A stretch of 64,000 bases of DNA, from the NCBI GenBank assembly GCA_021531755.1, contig JADYUK010000009.1:57202-121201 (forward strand), given 5' to 3'. Both the position numbers and the translations under genes were made by a program. The notes beneath the pieces were generated by a model that had not been told where the DNA came from, ran no database searches, and saw only the letters and a list, made by a program, of their open reading frames with translations. The DNA is from Hoylesella loescheii (GTDB taxonomy: Bacteria; Bacteroidota; Bacteroidia; Bacteroidales; Bacteroidaceae). Numbering within the stretch: the first letter of the stretch is position 1; every line of letters begins with the position of its first letter. Positions 25,715 through 40,241 of this stretch are shown here, piece by piece.

Positions 25715-26968
25715 TTATTGATTCTTTGCATTAGCTCGACGTTCCTTGACTGCATTGCTACGTTCTTTCTCCAGTCTATCCCTGATTTTCTCTTCCTTAA
25801 GATGGTTAATCTCCTTCTTGGTCATATATCGTGGGGCATTAAGACAAAGTGCGATGAGCATACAATATCCCATACCTTTGCCTGACAACCATGAGGAATC
25901 GGCCGTCTGCTCGATAGCAAGACAGAAGAATGTCAAGAAAGCGATACGATAGTAGCGCATGTCAGAGATGAGATTAAGGGCGACGATACGGCGTTTCCAG
26001 AAAACACAGAACAATAAAACGCCAACTATTCCAAACTGGGCCAATGTGGGATAGTAAGCATCACAGATGAAGCCTCCTCCTTGGCCAAGACCCCATATTC
26101 CATTAAGGTTATACTCGTAATAAAGGGGAGAATACTCCTTCCAAGCACCGAGACAGCCAAATGTCCCCATGCCGGAACCAAAAGGGAAATAGTCTGCCAG
26201 AATCTTCAGTGATGTGCGGTATGTCATCGGACGTGCCAAGTCTGTATCATACAGACCTGTAACATAATAAGCATCGAAACGTGTCCATGTGACAGTAAGG
26301 ACGACTACGACAAGAACAATTAAAGCCAGCTGTGTCTTAAGAGAAGTGAAATTGAAACGTTTCTTGACAAAGAACATCATCGCGATGAAGCATACCACCT
26401 CGCCCATGAACTTGAATTTTGGGGCGAACAAGCCTGTACAAACTATCAACAAGGCGATAATCCTGTTCCGCTTCGTATCCTGGGTGAAAAGATAATACGT
26501 CATTCCGGTACAGATAGCGAGCTGTCCCAACACTGGGAACTCTGCCTCAAATATATTTTGGGTTGTCTCTGGATTGTAAATAATCCACGAGAGCAGTGTA
26601 AGAATCATCGTACCCAACATCAGACGCTTCTGCTTTGGAGAGAATTGGGGATTGAGAATCCATGTACAATAAATTACCGAATATGGACGTATCTCCTGCA
26701 CGAAATCAAGCCACACCGCACGCGGAGTGTTACGGCCGAATATCAAAGAATAAACGACATAGAAGGCAAGGATGCAAAGGAAAAAGCCGAACTCCCTCCA
26801 AGGCTTATTATTAAGACAGTTGCGTCCCTTCATCGCAAAAGTATATATGATAAGGATGGCTGTCATCACCTCATCAATAGACGAGAATCCTGGCAGGTCG
26901 TTGTAGGCTATACAGGTAGGGAAGTATATTATCCAGAATAGTGTGAAAAAACGTGATATGCTGTTCAT
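25715..26968 (-). CDS. O-antigen polymerase/ligase-like membrane protein (Wzy type)
   Basis: 417 residues with about ten hydrophobic segments and a large periplasmic loop (from TRFDAYYVTGLYDTDLARPM to the GMGTFGCLGAW region). This is the architecture of Wzy/O-antigen ligase proteins. The charged C-terminal tail (KEEKIRDRLEKERSNAVKER) is cytoplasmic. The gene lies between GT32 and GT4 genes of one operon, so polymerisation of the repeat unit is the likely role. Sequence motifs in this family are weak. Confidence 0.75.
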   Translation of the reverse strand: MNSISRFFTLFWIIYFPTCIAYNDLPGFSSIDEVMTAILIIYTFAMKGRNCLNNKPWREFGFFLCILAFYVVYSLIFGRNTPRAVWLDFVQEIRPYSVIYCTWILNPQFSPKQKRLMLGTMILTLLSWIIYNPETTQNIFEAEFPVLGQLAICTGMTYYLFTQDTKRNRIIALLIVCTGLFAPKFKFMGEVVCFIAMMFFVKKRFNFTSLKTQLALIVLVVVVLTVTWTRFDAYYVTGLYDTDLARPMTYRTSLKILADYFPFGSGMGTFGCLGAWKEYSPLYYEYNLNGIWGLGQGGGFICDAYYPTLAQFGIVGVLLFCVFWKRRIVALNLISDMRYYRIAFLTFFCLAIEQTADSSWLSGKGMGYCMLIALCLNAPRYMTKKEINHLKEEKIRDRLEKERSNAVKERRANAKNQ

Positions 26969-27025
26969 CTTTCAAAAGGGTAAAGTGATTCCGATTTTTT
27001 ATCAAGCTTGAATATGTCTATATTA

Positions 27026-27799
27026 TTAACGTTTGATAAATTTGGCCTTAAGATATGATAAATATATAAGCAGACTCTCTGGCAATAGATTCTTAAGTTT
27101 TGTCTTTATCGACCTTTTGCTATTTATCCATGTTCCTGCATAATGGTGAATGGTACGAGTATTTGACGTAATGTGCAATCGCATAGTCGTAATATTTATT
27201 GGGCAAAAATATTCCGATGGATATATCCATACGCCTTCAACCTCTTGTATTCCTTTAACATCCTTCAAACCATGCTCACGTAAAATTCGGGTGGTTATAT
27301 GCACAACTGTTTCCTGCGTTTTTATATCAGGATGAAACTCGAATTGCGCCTGCTCGTAATAATCCATTATTTTTCTAATAAGGCCGAGGCCGGGGGCTAC
27401 GCCAAGGCCGAGGCCGGGGGCTACGCCAAGGCCGAGGCCGGGGTTAGCTTCGGTTTTATGGGATGTGGGACCAGACTTCGGGTCTGTCTCACATCCCATA
27501 AAACCGCCACGAGCCACGATATCGTCCAGCGGACGTATTACCTCAACATCGGTATCAAAGTAAATTCCTCCAAATTGATAGAGCACCCAAAAACGCGTAT
27601 AATCAGAAACGAAAGCATACTTCTTAAGTCGATAAGCCTCACGAGTATAGGGAATTACATTTACATCAAAATTACTTTCATTCCATTCTTTAATCTCGTA
27701 GTCTGGCAGAAATTTCTTCCACGACTCAATGCATTTTTTTGCATCTTCTGGCAAAGGATTGCCACCAAACCAGCAGTAATGAATTATTTTTGGTATCAT
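27026..27799 (-). CDS. Glycosyltransferase family 32 with in-frame repeats
   Basis: 257 residues, first gene of the operon. PKIIHYCWFGG at the start and YQFGGIYFDTDVEV (DxD motif) are GT32 hallmarks; the family transfers mannose, galactose or similar sugars. After GGFMGCE there is an unusual segment: a stretch encoded by a long DNA palindrome (27451-27506), then GLGLGVAP repeated by a 24-bp tandem repeat (27380-27443). Both keep the frame. The segment lies where GT32 proteins normally have 'NPGLGLGA-x-x', close to the active site. The enzyme may still be active. Confidence 0.85.
   Translation of the reverse strand: MIPKIIHYCWFGGNPLPEDAKKCIESWKKFLPDYEIKEWNESNFDVNVIPYTREAYRLKKYAFVSDYTRFWVLYQFGGIYFDTDVEVIRPLDDIVARGGFMGCETDPKSGPTSHKTEANPGLGLGVAPGLGLGVAPGLGLIRKIMDYYEQAQFEFHPDIKTQETVVHITTRILREHGLKDVKGIQEVEGVWIYPSEYFCPINITTMRLHITSNTRTIHHYAGTWINSKRSIKTKLKNLLPESLLIYLSYLKAKFIKR
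27380..27443. repeat. 24-bp tandem repeat inside the GT32 gene (2.7 copies)
   Basis: Unit AAGGCCGAGGCCGGGGGCTA plus CGCC at 27380 and 27404, partial at 27428. It encodes repeats of the eight-residue unit GLGLGVAP on the minus strand, a coding VNTR. Confidence 0.85.
27451..27506. repeat. Palindrome inside the GT32 gene
   Basis: A 17-bp perfect stem (CGGTTTTATGGGATGTG and complement) with an inner CAGAC/GTCTG stem capped by TTCGG. It is in frame and lies beside the 24-bp repeat. Confidence 0.85.
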
Positions 27800-27907
27800 C
27801 TCGTAATAGGGTTAGGTGTGGACAATGGATATTCCCTTGTGAGAAACATTCACACTGTTGTAGACACCCCAACATAATAATAATTTTGAGGAATTTGTTA
27901 TTGAATG

Positions 27908-27940
27908 CAAATTTACGAAATATTCATATTATAAAGACAA
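27908..27940 (-). promoter_or_regulatory. Promoter of the polysaccharide operon
   Basis: On the minus strand TTGTC is followed after 20 bases by TAAATTTG, matching the Bacteroidota -33/-7 layout. The GT32 start is about 108 bases downstream. Confidence 0.6.
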
Positions 27941-28119
27941 GGAGGGTGTTAAATTATATTAAGACAAAGGCTGTATATCACTTATATATGGCATTTATTA
28001 TATCATCTCTCTGAGCGTTTATTTAATAAACAGAGGGACATTGAGAAGAAAAAAACGATAATGACACAGAGGTAATACTATTTTCGGAATTCTGCAAAAG
28101 AGTTATCATGATTTTGTTT

Positions 28120-28185
28120 TTTAAACCCAATGACGGGATAGACAAGTATCTGCATGATGCTGTCTATCCCGTCATTGGGTTTAAA
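28120..28185. terminator. Long hairpin between the GH2 gene and the GT32 operon
   Basis: A 25-bp perfect stem beginning TTTAAACCCAATGACGGG with a 16-base loop, 76 bases beyond the GH2 stop. There is no U-run after it on either strand, so it may act in 3'-end protection rather than intrinsic termination. Confidence 0.55.
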
Positions 28186-28260
28186 TCATTGTCAGCTGAG
28201 ATTCAGAATATCGGGATGCTCGAGGATACTACGCGACACCTGAATGTCAGGAGAATGGAA

Positions 28261-33691
<5,431 letters not shown>

Positions 33692-33735
33692 AGCAATAAG
33701 AGTTATTTTTTTGTTTCACAAGTTGATAATTTGCG

Positions 33736-33842
33736 AAGAGTTGACGAGTTGACGGGCTAAAGAATAAATGAGCTAACAAGTTAAAGAGTTGACGGGCTAA
33801 AGAGTAAATGAGCTAACAGGCTAAAGAGTTGACAGGCTAACA
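33736..33842. repeat. 40-bp tandem repeat in spacer
   Basis: Unit AAGAGTTGACGGGCTAAAGA plus GTAAATGAGCTAACAGGCTA, about 2.6 copies with small changes. The 318-base spacer 33692-34009 holds no gene. Confidence 0.75.
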
Positions 33843-34009
33843 CGCTATTACTCATGCTGTCGTCTTTTTTGCTTGGACTATCAACTTGTCTGCTTATCAA
33901 CTTGTTTACTGTCAGCATATCACAGACATGTGATACATGAGAAGAGTAATATTTATGTGGGGAGAGGTGATTCCCATCATAAAAGGAAATCCGGGGAAAG
34001 CGAGAAGTG

Positions 34010-34240
34010 CTATTCTCCCCAGTGGTTGTATTGTCCAGAGTTGGCATCATCATCCCAAAGTGAGTTGGTATGCCAAGGATTTTCTTTGGAGTCTGCCTCG
34101 ACCTCCTCATCTTCACCTTGGTCTCTGACGCCGCCGGTATGATTCTTGTCTACCTTAAAACCCGATACCATCAGTGGCAATGGGGAGTCAGGGATGGGGA
34201 TGGGTGAGAAAGTTGGTGGTGTGTATGGTTTTTTATCCAT
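34010..34240 (-). CDS. Small Trp-rich-tail peptide (MDKKPYTPP type)
   Basis: 76 residues. It begins MDKKPYTPPTFSPIPIPD, and an acidic middle (GEDEEVEADSKENPW) leads to a Trp-containing end (NSLWDDD, HWGE). The layout parallels the 68-residue peptide at 34557: basic N-terminus with K-K-x-Y-x-x-P, acidic DSK-x-N stretch and a W-x-x-x-LW end. Such tiny proteins recur in Prevotella next to large secreted proteins. The function is unknown. Confidence 0.55.
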   Translation of the reverse strand: MDKKPYTPPTFSPIPIPDSPLPLMVSGFKVDKNHTGGVRDQGEDEEVEADSKENPWHTNSLWDDDANSGQYNHWGE

Positions 34241-34556
34241 AGTAGAGAGATGTATTTGACATGATTAAGGCTTGTAGTGAATTGACCGCAGCTGGGCGGA
34301 CAGCAGGAATGTATCGTCGTATGGGGCGGACAGCAATGCGGTAAAAGAGGAAAGACAATATCTGGGGGAGTGGACAAAGTTGCTTATGAAGAAGGATTGT
34401 GGAACCATCAGCCGGACTGAGTGGAGCAGTAGGATATGTACGAAGCGAAAAAGGATACTTCGCCAAGCAGAGACGCCCGCGAAGTATCCAATCACTTGTC
34501 CATTTATATTTTTGCTATTGTTCTCACATTATCCATAAGCTTGTCTTATGGGAGTA
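34241..34556. other. Spacer without gene; contains a terminator
   Basis: 316 bases between the two small peptide genes. The only structure seen is the 34453-34489 hairpin, plus two GGGCGGACAGCA direct repeats near 34295-34335. Confidence 0.6.
34453..34489 (-). terminator. Rho-independent terminator after the 68-residue peptide gene
   Basis: Stem GGATACTTCG/CGAAGTATCC; on the minus strand it is followed by TTTTT. Confidence 0.75.
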
Positions 34557-34763
34557 TCAGTCAGACCAAAGGTTGACGTCCCAGAGGTTGTTCTTCTTGG
34601 AGTCGACCACGATGTTGTCCGCATCCGTATTCTCTTCTGGCACATCAATATCTATGGTTTCACCATTCGTATCTTTCACTATGATGCGGCTTGCCTTGAG
34701 GAAAGGCACCTCGTCGTACATTGGTATGACGTCAAGGACTGGGGCGATATATTTCTTTTTCAT
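34557..34763 (-). CDS. Small conserved peptide (MKKKYIAP type)
   Basis: 68 residues: MKKKYIAPVLDVIPMYDEVP, then an acidic middle and the end NNLWDVNLWSD. There is no signal peptide or membrane helix. It lies 22 bases downstream of the large secreted protein gene and before a terminator, so it is co-transcribed with that gene. The MKKKYIxP start and Trp-rich acidic end are common in Prevotella small proteins of unknown role. Confidence 0.6.
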   Translation of the reverse strand: MKKKYIAPVLDVIPMYDEVPFLKASRIIVKDTNGETIDIDVPEENTDADNIVVDSKKNNLWDVNLWSD

Positions 34764-34785
34764 AATGTATCTCCTTTCTTCTGAA

Positions 34786-36945
34786 TTATTTTACAATCAT
34801 CTTTCGTCCATTGACGATGTATATACCCTTAGGGAGGTTTGTTTTGTCAGATATCTTCTGTCCGCTGAGAGAGTAGACACCAGTCTTCGAGATAGAGGTG
34901 TTGGTCTCTGCACCGTCGACAAACAGTCCGTCGATGCCTGTTGAAACCTCTTCCTCATCAACACCGTCGATGTTGAAGATAAGGCTCTTTGAGGTGTTGC
35001 CAATGCCTGTCTCTATCCATCCACGGAGACCTTTGACTTTGCTTACACCATTAGTTGCGTATATCCATTTGCCTCCACTTAGTACATAAGAATTGGCAGG
35101 GATAGGATTCCCGTTATCTGTCTTAGATAATGCGACATAAGTGCCAACCATTTGCATCTTGCCTCCATCAGTTGTTGCGCCCTCCCAGAGCTTATCCTCT
35201 TTCCTTGATTCGGTCAATCCCTCATTGAATGTAACCTGGTTGATGGTATAGTAATCATCTATCGTAAGTACTTCATCAGCATCGCTGTGATGTTTTGATC
35301 CCTGTTTCGTTGGCATTGCATTCTGTGGGTTGATAATGTACAACTTGCCTGCCTCAATAGCTGTAGCCGCATCGTCGTCGAGGTTGACGAGCTCAAAGTA
35401 TATGCGGTTTTTATCGGCTCCATTCAACTTTGCGAGCTTTGTTGTGCCGAAGGCTGTCTTTACCTGTCCAGCATTCAGATTTACAGGAAGAACAAGAGAG
35501 TTCCACTTTCCTGGGTTGAGGTTTCGCTTCAGACGAAGGGTCTGGTTCTTTTCCGTGTTAACCTGCTGATTAAGATAGTCAATAGACGTCTGTCCCTCGT
35601 CAATAATAAGATTCAATTCGCCTTTACCACAATAGCTGAGTGCGAAAGAGTCGAAGCATGTCCACGAGCTTGCAGAACCACCTTTCACCTCAACACCGAA
35701 TGTCAGGTCTTCATCTTTACCGACATAAACAGTCACTGACTGCTCGAAAGCTGCTGTACCATCATTTATCAGTCTTGAAGCCTTGACGTAAGTAGTAGGT
35801 GTTGATTCCGGTTTTATGAACGTCGCTATCTGGTACTTATCATCAGTGTTGTCGGTGCTGGGTGTCGTACCAGAGTATGCGAAGAGCTTTCCTGTACCAT
35901 CTGTCGAGAAGCCCTTGCAAGTCACCTTATACCATCCAGGTGTCCATCCCGCGGTGTTTGAAGATATTGTCTGTTGAATAATGCCAGACTGACCATGGAT
36001 ATTAGCCGTCCAATCCTTTCCGTAAAGCGATTGCCAGTTATTCTTATCTGGGGTGTCATTCAAATCAGGATCAAGATTCGTGTCTGTTCCTTTAATATAT
36101 CCATTTCCAATATAATACGTATATTTGAGAGAGTTTCCGCTGACAGCATTAGAAGGAGTGATATTATCAGTGAAAGTTTCTACTTTATCACCTGTGCTCT
36201 TCAAAGGAACATTAGTCAGATCTACAGTGAGTTGCTGTTTAGTCTCCCTGATATACCATTCAGAAATACCTAAGTCTCTACGACAGAAACCTGGACATGA
36301 GAAAAAGAATGGAGATGGTGTAGGGCTGGACACAGAGGCATTATCTGCATTATTGAAATCTTCCTTTATCTCTGTCAATGTAACAAGCATCCACTGTGAA
36401 TACTCACCGTTCGCATCAGTTGTTGGCTCAACAGCAAATGAAGAAGACTCTGCAGAAAGATAATAAGTATGGTTATAATAATCAGAAGTTTTTTCTGTAA
36501 TAGTAACCGACATAGTGTAGACATTTTTCGACACTTCTGTGAATGTCCACCGTCCACAAGGGTATGCATCTTGGTCAAGGAAGAAATGACCTGTATTATT
36601 TTGTATTTTTACACCGTCAGCAAAGTTAAGATAGCCAGGATCGGTATATCCGCCATCCTCCATTTTCAGAGATGTCTGCACATAATACTTATTGCTGCCT
36701 GATACTTTTTCGAGCTTTTGCATCTGCAGGCCTGATTCACTCACCTCAGTACTTGTGCCCCATAGTCCACCCTGAGACAAGAACATTTTCTTGCCTACAT
36801 TATATAGATAAAAGTTCCCTTGTTTCCCAGCAGCTATATCGCTGAGAGATGTACCTTTCCATCTCGAGTCTTGAGCCAAGGCTTGAGAGGTAGTAATGAG
36901 AGACAGAACGAATGTTGTTATAACAAATAGTAACTTTCTTCTCAT
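34786..36945 (-). CDS. Large secreted protein with Prevotella-type C-terminal tail
   Basis: 719 residues; signal peptide LLFVITTFVLSLITTSQALA. The N-terminal region contains the NFYLYNVGKKMFLSQGG motif (a lectin-like 'NFYLYN' module). The middle is beta-rich with Ser/Thr, and the C-terminus reads GVYSLSGQKISDKTNLPKGI followed by YIVNGRKMIVK, the tail shared with the 422-residue protein. It is probably anchored at or released from the cell surface. The ligand is unknown. It is first in an operon with the MKKKYIAP peptide. Confidence 0.75.
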   Translation of the reverse strand: MRRKLLFVITTFVLSLITTSQALAQDSRWKGTSLSDIAAGKQGNFYLYNVGKKMFLSQGGLWGTSTEVSESGLQMQKLEKVSGSNKYYVQTSLKMEDGGYTDPGYLNFADGVKIQNNTGHFFLDQDAYPCGRWTFTEVSKNVYTMSVTITEKTSDYYNHTYYLSAESSSFAVEPTTDANGEYSQWMLVTLTEIKEDFNNADNASVSSPTPSPFFFSCPGFCRRDLGISEWYIRETKQQLTVDLTNVPLKSTGDKVETFTDNITPSNAVSGNSLKYTYYIGNGYIKGTDTNLDPDLNDTPDKNNWQSLYGKDWTANIHGQSGIIQQTISSNTAGWTPGWYKVTCKGFSTDGTGKLFAYSGTTPSTDNTDDKYQIATFIKPESTPTTYVKASRLINDGTAAFEQSVTVYVGKDEDLTFGVEVKGGSASSWTCFDSFALSYCGKGELNLIIDEGQTSIDYLNQQVNTEKNQTLRLKRNLNPGKWNSLVLPVNLNAGQVKTAFGTTKLAKLNGADKNRIYFELVNLDDDAATAIEAGKLYIINPQNAMPTKQGSKHHSDADEVLTIDDYYTINQVTFNEGLTESRKEDKLWEGATTDGGKMQMVGTYVALSKTDNGNPIPANSYVLSGGKWIYATNGVSKVKGLRGWIETGIGNTSKSLIFNIDGVDEEEVSTGIDGLFVDGAETNTSISKTGVYSLSGQKISDKTNLPKGIYIVNGRKMIVK

Positions 36946-37031
36946 AGTAAAAAAGATTTATTAATATTATTGATTCATTTATTATATTCAGCGAGAACGT
37001 TTCCGATATTCGGCGATAATTTATACATCTG

Positions 37032-37064
37032 CAAAGTTATCGAAACTTATAATCATATCGTCAA
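37032..37064 (-). promoter_or_regulatory. Promoter of the 719-residue protein operon
   Basis: On the minus strand TTGAC, a 20-base gap, then TAACTTTG fits the Bacteroidota -33/-7 consensus; about 87 bases of leader follow. Confidence 0.7.
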
Positions 37065-37360
37065 TTATTTCATATAAATATGTATGATTCTATGGAAAAA
37101 GACGTCCGATTGGTACGAATCAGACATATTTTGCATATCATAATAGCATAGTAAAATGCATCGGAAGAGGAGATAAAAGTGGTAAAAGAACAGGAGGGGA
37201 AGAGGACAGTCTCTCCTCTCGCAGCTCCATCAGGTCTAACAGTCGCGCCTCTTCTGTGGCTGTGGCCAAAGGTTCCCTATTCTGTTATTCTGTATAGCAG
37301 CCAACACAACGGACATCCATGCTTATTTGCAGATGTAGGTTGTGGGGCAGTAAGGGAGCT

Positions 37361-37400
37361 GGGATGAGCTGGGATGAGCTGGGATGAGCTGGGATGAGCT
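37361..37400. repeat. 10-bp tandem repeat GGGATGAGCT (4 copies)
   Basis: Four perfect copies immediately downstream of the AraC-type gene (minus strand). The rest of the 36946-37417 spacer holds the promoter above and no gene. Confidence 0.85.
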
Positions 37401-37417
37401 GTGATATTGAAGAAGAC

Positions 37418-38563
37418 TCACGATTGCTCAGCCTCCAGTCGTCTCTGCTCCTGTAGCTTCCAGTCGCCTGGCGACATGCCGAGATTGTCCTTGAATATCT
37501 TGTACAGCTGGCTGCGCGACGAGAATCCACACTCGGCGGATATTGTCTCGTTGCTATACTCCGGATGTTCCATTATGATATTCTTGGCAGCTTGGAACCT
37601 AACATCGGAGAGCCATACGCGGAAGTTGGAGTGGAGCACCTGGTCGAAATAAATGCTTAGGTCTGAGCGTGAGACAGCAAGGCGCCGTGCAAGAATCTTG
37701 AGTGTTATGGTGTGGTCACGGTATCCACGGTCGTCACACCATCTCTGCAGTGAGCAGCGTATAAACTCCTCCCGTTCCTCAGTCAGGGTATTCCCTTTCT
37801 CTCCCGCACCGCCGTTTGCGGCATTGTCCGATGTCTCGCCATTCCCGTAGACGGTATTCACATATTCGAGATTCTGGACGAATGTCATATTATTCAGCGT
37901 AGAGATGAAGCTTGTGACATAGGCAATGAGCGTAAGCAGCAGTATGGGACCGAATATATAGAGGAGAGTGTTTGACAATAATGAGAAAATGATGAGAATC
38001 GAAGACATGGAGACGAGTGCGAGGCATATCCACGAGCTTCGTATCTTAGTTAGCCTGTCTACGGGGTGGCTGTTCCCGTACTCCTTATAGCGCAGAAATA
38101 TTTGGCGCAGAGGCATGGCTATGAAGAAGAGCATGGTGAGCGCAAAGATGACATAGAGGGCAGTCAGGACAAGGTCGAGATGTAGATTGCCGTAGATAAG
38201 AAGTCCAAGGATGACGACAGAATATACAAGGATATGGCACGATATGGCTGTTGAGCGGTAGAATCTGAGTATGGACTCGTCGCTCCTGATATTTACGAAA
38301 GCGTATGATATGAGGAATGTTGCTGGTGTATAAAAAAGGATATTTATCAACGTGGCGACATCGGCTCCCTGCAAGCGGAAGTTGAATGTCATCTGCAAGA
38401 GAAAATGTACAGTGAGGAGGAGCAGGCCGGAGAAGAGCAGCCAACGCGACTGCTCATAGCGTCTGACTGTCGTGACTACGAAGAGTCTCGACAACGCTAT
38501 ATATATGGCAAGTATCAGTGTCACTAAGAAACATCCGAACTGAAGGTGCGCTATATCTGGCAT
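37418..38563 (-). CDS. Membrane-anchored AraC-family transcriptional regulator
   Basis: 381 residues. The N-terminal ~225 residues contain about seven hydrophobic helices (FLVTLILAIYIALS, LLFSGLLLLTVHFLL and others). The C-terminal ~110 residues are an AraC-type double HTH (LKILARRLAVSRSDLSIYFD, then ETISAECGFSSRSQLYKIFK). This 7TM-AraC plan is common in Prevotella and Bacteroides. The membrane half presumably senses a signal. Candidate targets are the neighbouring secreted-protein operons, but no operator could be identified. Confidence 0.88.
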   Translation of the reverse strand: MPDIAHLQFGCFLVTLILAIYIALSRLFVVTTVRRYEQSRWLLFSGLLLLTVHFLLQMTFNFRLQGADVATLINILFYTPATFLISYAFVNIRSDESILRFYRSTAISCHILVYSVVILGLLIYGNLHLDLVLTALYVIFALTMLFFIAMPLRQIFLRYKEYGNSHPVDRLTKIRSSWICLALVSMSSILIIFSLLSNTLLYIFGPILLLTLIAYVTSFISTLNNMTFVQNLEYVNTVYGNGETSDNAANGGAGEKGNTLTEEREEFIRCSLQRWCDDRGYRDHTITLKILARRLAVSRSDLSIYFDQVLHSNFRVWLSDVRFQAAKNIIMEHPEYSNETISAECGFSSRSQLYKIFKDNLGMSPGDWKLQEQRRLEAEQS

Positions 38564-38952
38564 ACTGTATGCTAAAATATTGATTCTACAGTTATTAGGG
38601 AATTATCAAAACATAGGGCAGAGAATACACAGGCGTATCATCTGATGTGCCTGTATCCCACCATGGCAGGATTTGATATCATTCAGACAGAGCATTTCCA
38701 TCCCATGTTGTCCATTCTAATCGAATTGATTCTATGAAAGCGAATAGTAGTGTGTACTTACAAATAGAAATAATTGATTATATGCAAAATTACACTTAGT
38801 TTTTGAAAAAGGGCTCCTTGACAGGTGATTATTTTGATTTTTTAACACAGAAGATATGTATTATCAAGGCTACGGATTAGCGGTTAGTGCCTTTCACGTA
38901 ATAGGGGAAAAACTGTCTTCACTACGAAGGGGATGACCGTATCTATATATAT

Positions 38953-39116
38953 AAGTAGGTGTGCAGAATTATCATTATAATCCTTGCACTGCCTACCGCG
39001 CATTATAAGCAAGTGGCAACAGTCGAGTAGGAGCCACTACACTCCTTTATGTCACATACTGATTCTGCATCAATAATCAATACAATCATTATAAAAATAA
39101 TTCTGCACACCTACTT
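38953..39116. repeat. 164-bp MITE-like element, copy 2
   Basis: Same length and sequence plan as 11907-12070, with terminal inverted repeats AAGTAGGTGTGCAGAATTAT and complement. The two copies differ at only scattered positions. Confidence 0.8.
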
Positions 39117-39239
39117 AGATATGAACAAGATAGGCGATAGGTGGCTATAGCGGAGAGAGATGGCAGAAGGTTACAATATGAAACTTTAATGGGGTGGTAT
39201 GCTTATAGTTTTCTTGCAATACCGACAATTTTGAGACAG

Positions 39240-39270
39240 GTACTGAATCAGCACAATAGAGGTATTGAAT
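39240..39270. repeat. Two units related to the 22-bp GTACTGAAT repeat
   Basis: GTACTGAAT at 39240 and GTATTGAAT at 39262, 22 bases apart, as in the array at 11622. A GGGGTGGTA motif (near 39191) also recurs beside that array (near 11807). Confidence 0.5.
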
Positions 39271-39396
39271 GAGCAGTGATTTCGTTACCAATGATGTGGT
39301 GAGAGGTATTGCTTACAATCTGAAGAGAATGGAAAGCACGGACGCATGAATGATGACATACAAGTACGGGAGAGCGAAAGGGCAAGAAGGCGCATT

Positions 39397-40173
39397 TCAG
39401 CGGCCGGATGAATCAAGGTATATGCTCTCAGCCATGAGACGGTATATCTCGCGTGTTAGGTTGTCGTCAATAAGAGCCATCTGGCGGTCCATGACAGTAT
39501 GGTCATTACGCACCATGGGGCCTGTCTGTGCGTCGCGGGGGGAGAGAGATGTCACTTTTCGTGCTGTCTCATCAATGAGCGGCTGGAGGAGAGAGAAATC
39601 AAGTCCTGCTGAAGACATGACGCGCTCTGCAAGGCGATAACAGTGATTGGTGAGATTGCAGGCGAAGACGGCGGCAAGATGGAGACGGCGGCGGCGTTCG
39701 GAAGAAAGGGTGACTACGCGTGTGGAAACAGACGACGCCAACGCATTGACGACGTGGGCGGAAAGAACGTCGGAAGACTCGACAAAACAGGGGATGACGG
39801 AGAAATCCACCTCACGCCCCTTGGTGAATGTCTGCATAGGGTAAAGGACAGCTGCGTGCGGGGTGTGGGGCATGAGGATATCAATGGGGACACTGCCAGC
39901 AGTATGTATGACAACGCTCGCGGGAGGGAAGGGCGAGAGAGCTGAGAGCACTGAGCTGATGGCATCGTCCTTGATGGATATGATATAGGCATCGGCATCA
40001 CGGCTGATGAGTGACAACGAGGAAACAGGCTCTGCCCCTACCCTATCGGCAAGTTGGCTGGCATGGGATGCTGTCGGACTGTAAACCTGCATTATGTTCA
40101 TGCCTGATGCGTGGAGGGCAAGTGTGAGGTGTGTGGCGAGATTGCCAGAGCCGATGATGACAAGGTTATACAT
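39397..40173 (-). CDS. Rossmann-fold DUF2520 oxidoreductase
   Basis: 258 residues from the ATG at 40173 (an upstream TTG is rejected). The N-terminal nucleotide-binding motif VIIGSGNLATH (GxGxxA) and a middle segment VIHTAGSVPIDIL are followed by the DUF2520 helical region (AAVFACNLTNHCYRLAERVM). The domain plan resembles F420/NADP-dependent reductases and ketopantoate reductase. It is the last gene of a pantothenate/CoA cluster that has no panE or panG homologue in view. A ketopantoate-reductase role is only an inference. Confidence 0.8.
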   Translation of the reverse strand: MYNLVIIGSGNLATHLTLALHASGMNIMQVYSPTASHASQLADRVGAEPVSSLSLISRDADAYIISIKDDAISSVLSALSPFPPASVVIHTAGSVPIDILMPHTPHAAVLYPMQTFTKGREVDFSVIPCFVESSDVLSAHVVNALASSVSTRVVTLSSERRRRLHLAAVFACNLTNHCYRLAERVMSSAGLDFSLLQPLIDETARKVTSLSPRDAQTGPMVRNDHTVMDRQMALIDDNLTREIYRLMAESIYLDSSGR

Positions 40174-40241
40174 AATATTCAGAAGGTGGAGAGGAGGGGT
40201 TTCACGCAACGGGGCTGCGGAGACTTACAGATAGGGAACAA

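Larger units (their letters stand above)
38564..39396. other. 833-bp spacer with MITE-like element and short repeats
   Basis: No convincing gene is seen. It contains the second 164-bp MITE-like copy and a two-unit version of the 22-bp GTACTGAAT repeat. No frame extends past these repeats with plausible composition. Confidence 0.6.

Noticed and set aside
27800..28260. Invertible capsule promoter
   Set aside because: I found no pair of inverted repeats flanking the promoter and no tyrosine recombinase gene nearby; the 28120 hairpin lies wholly upstream.
38564..39396. tRNA or small RNA gene in the large spacer
   Set aside because: No cloverleaf or conserved tRNA boxes; the structure seen is explained by the MITE-like element.
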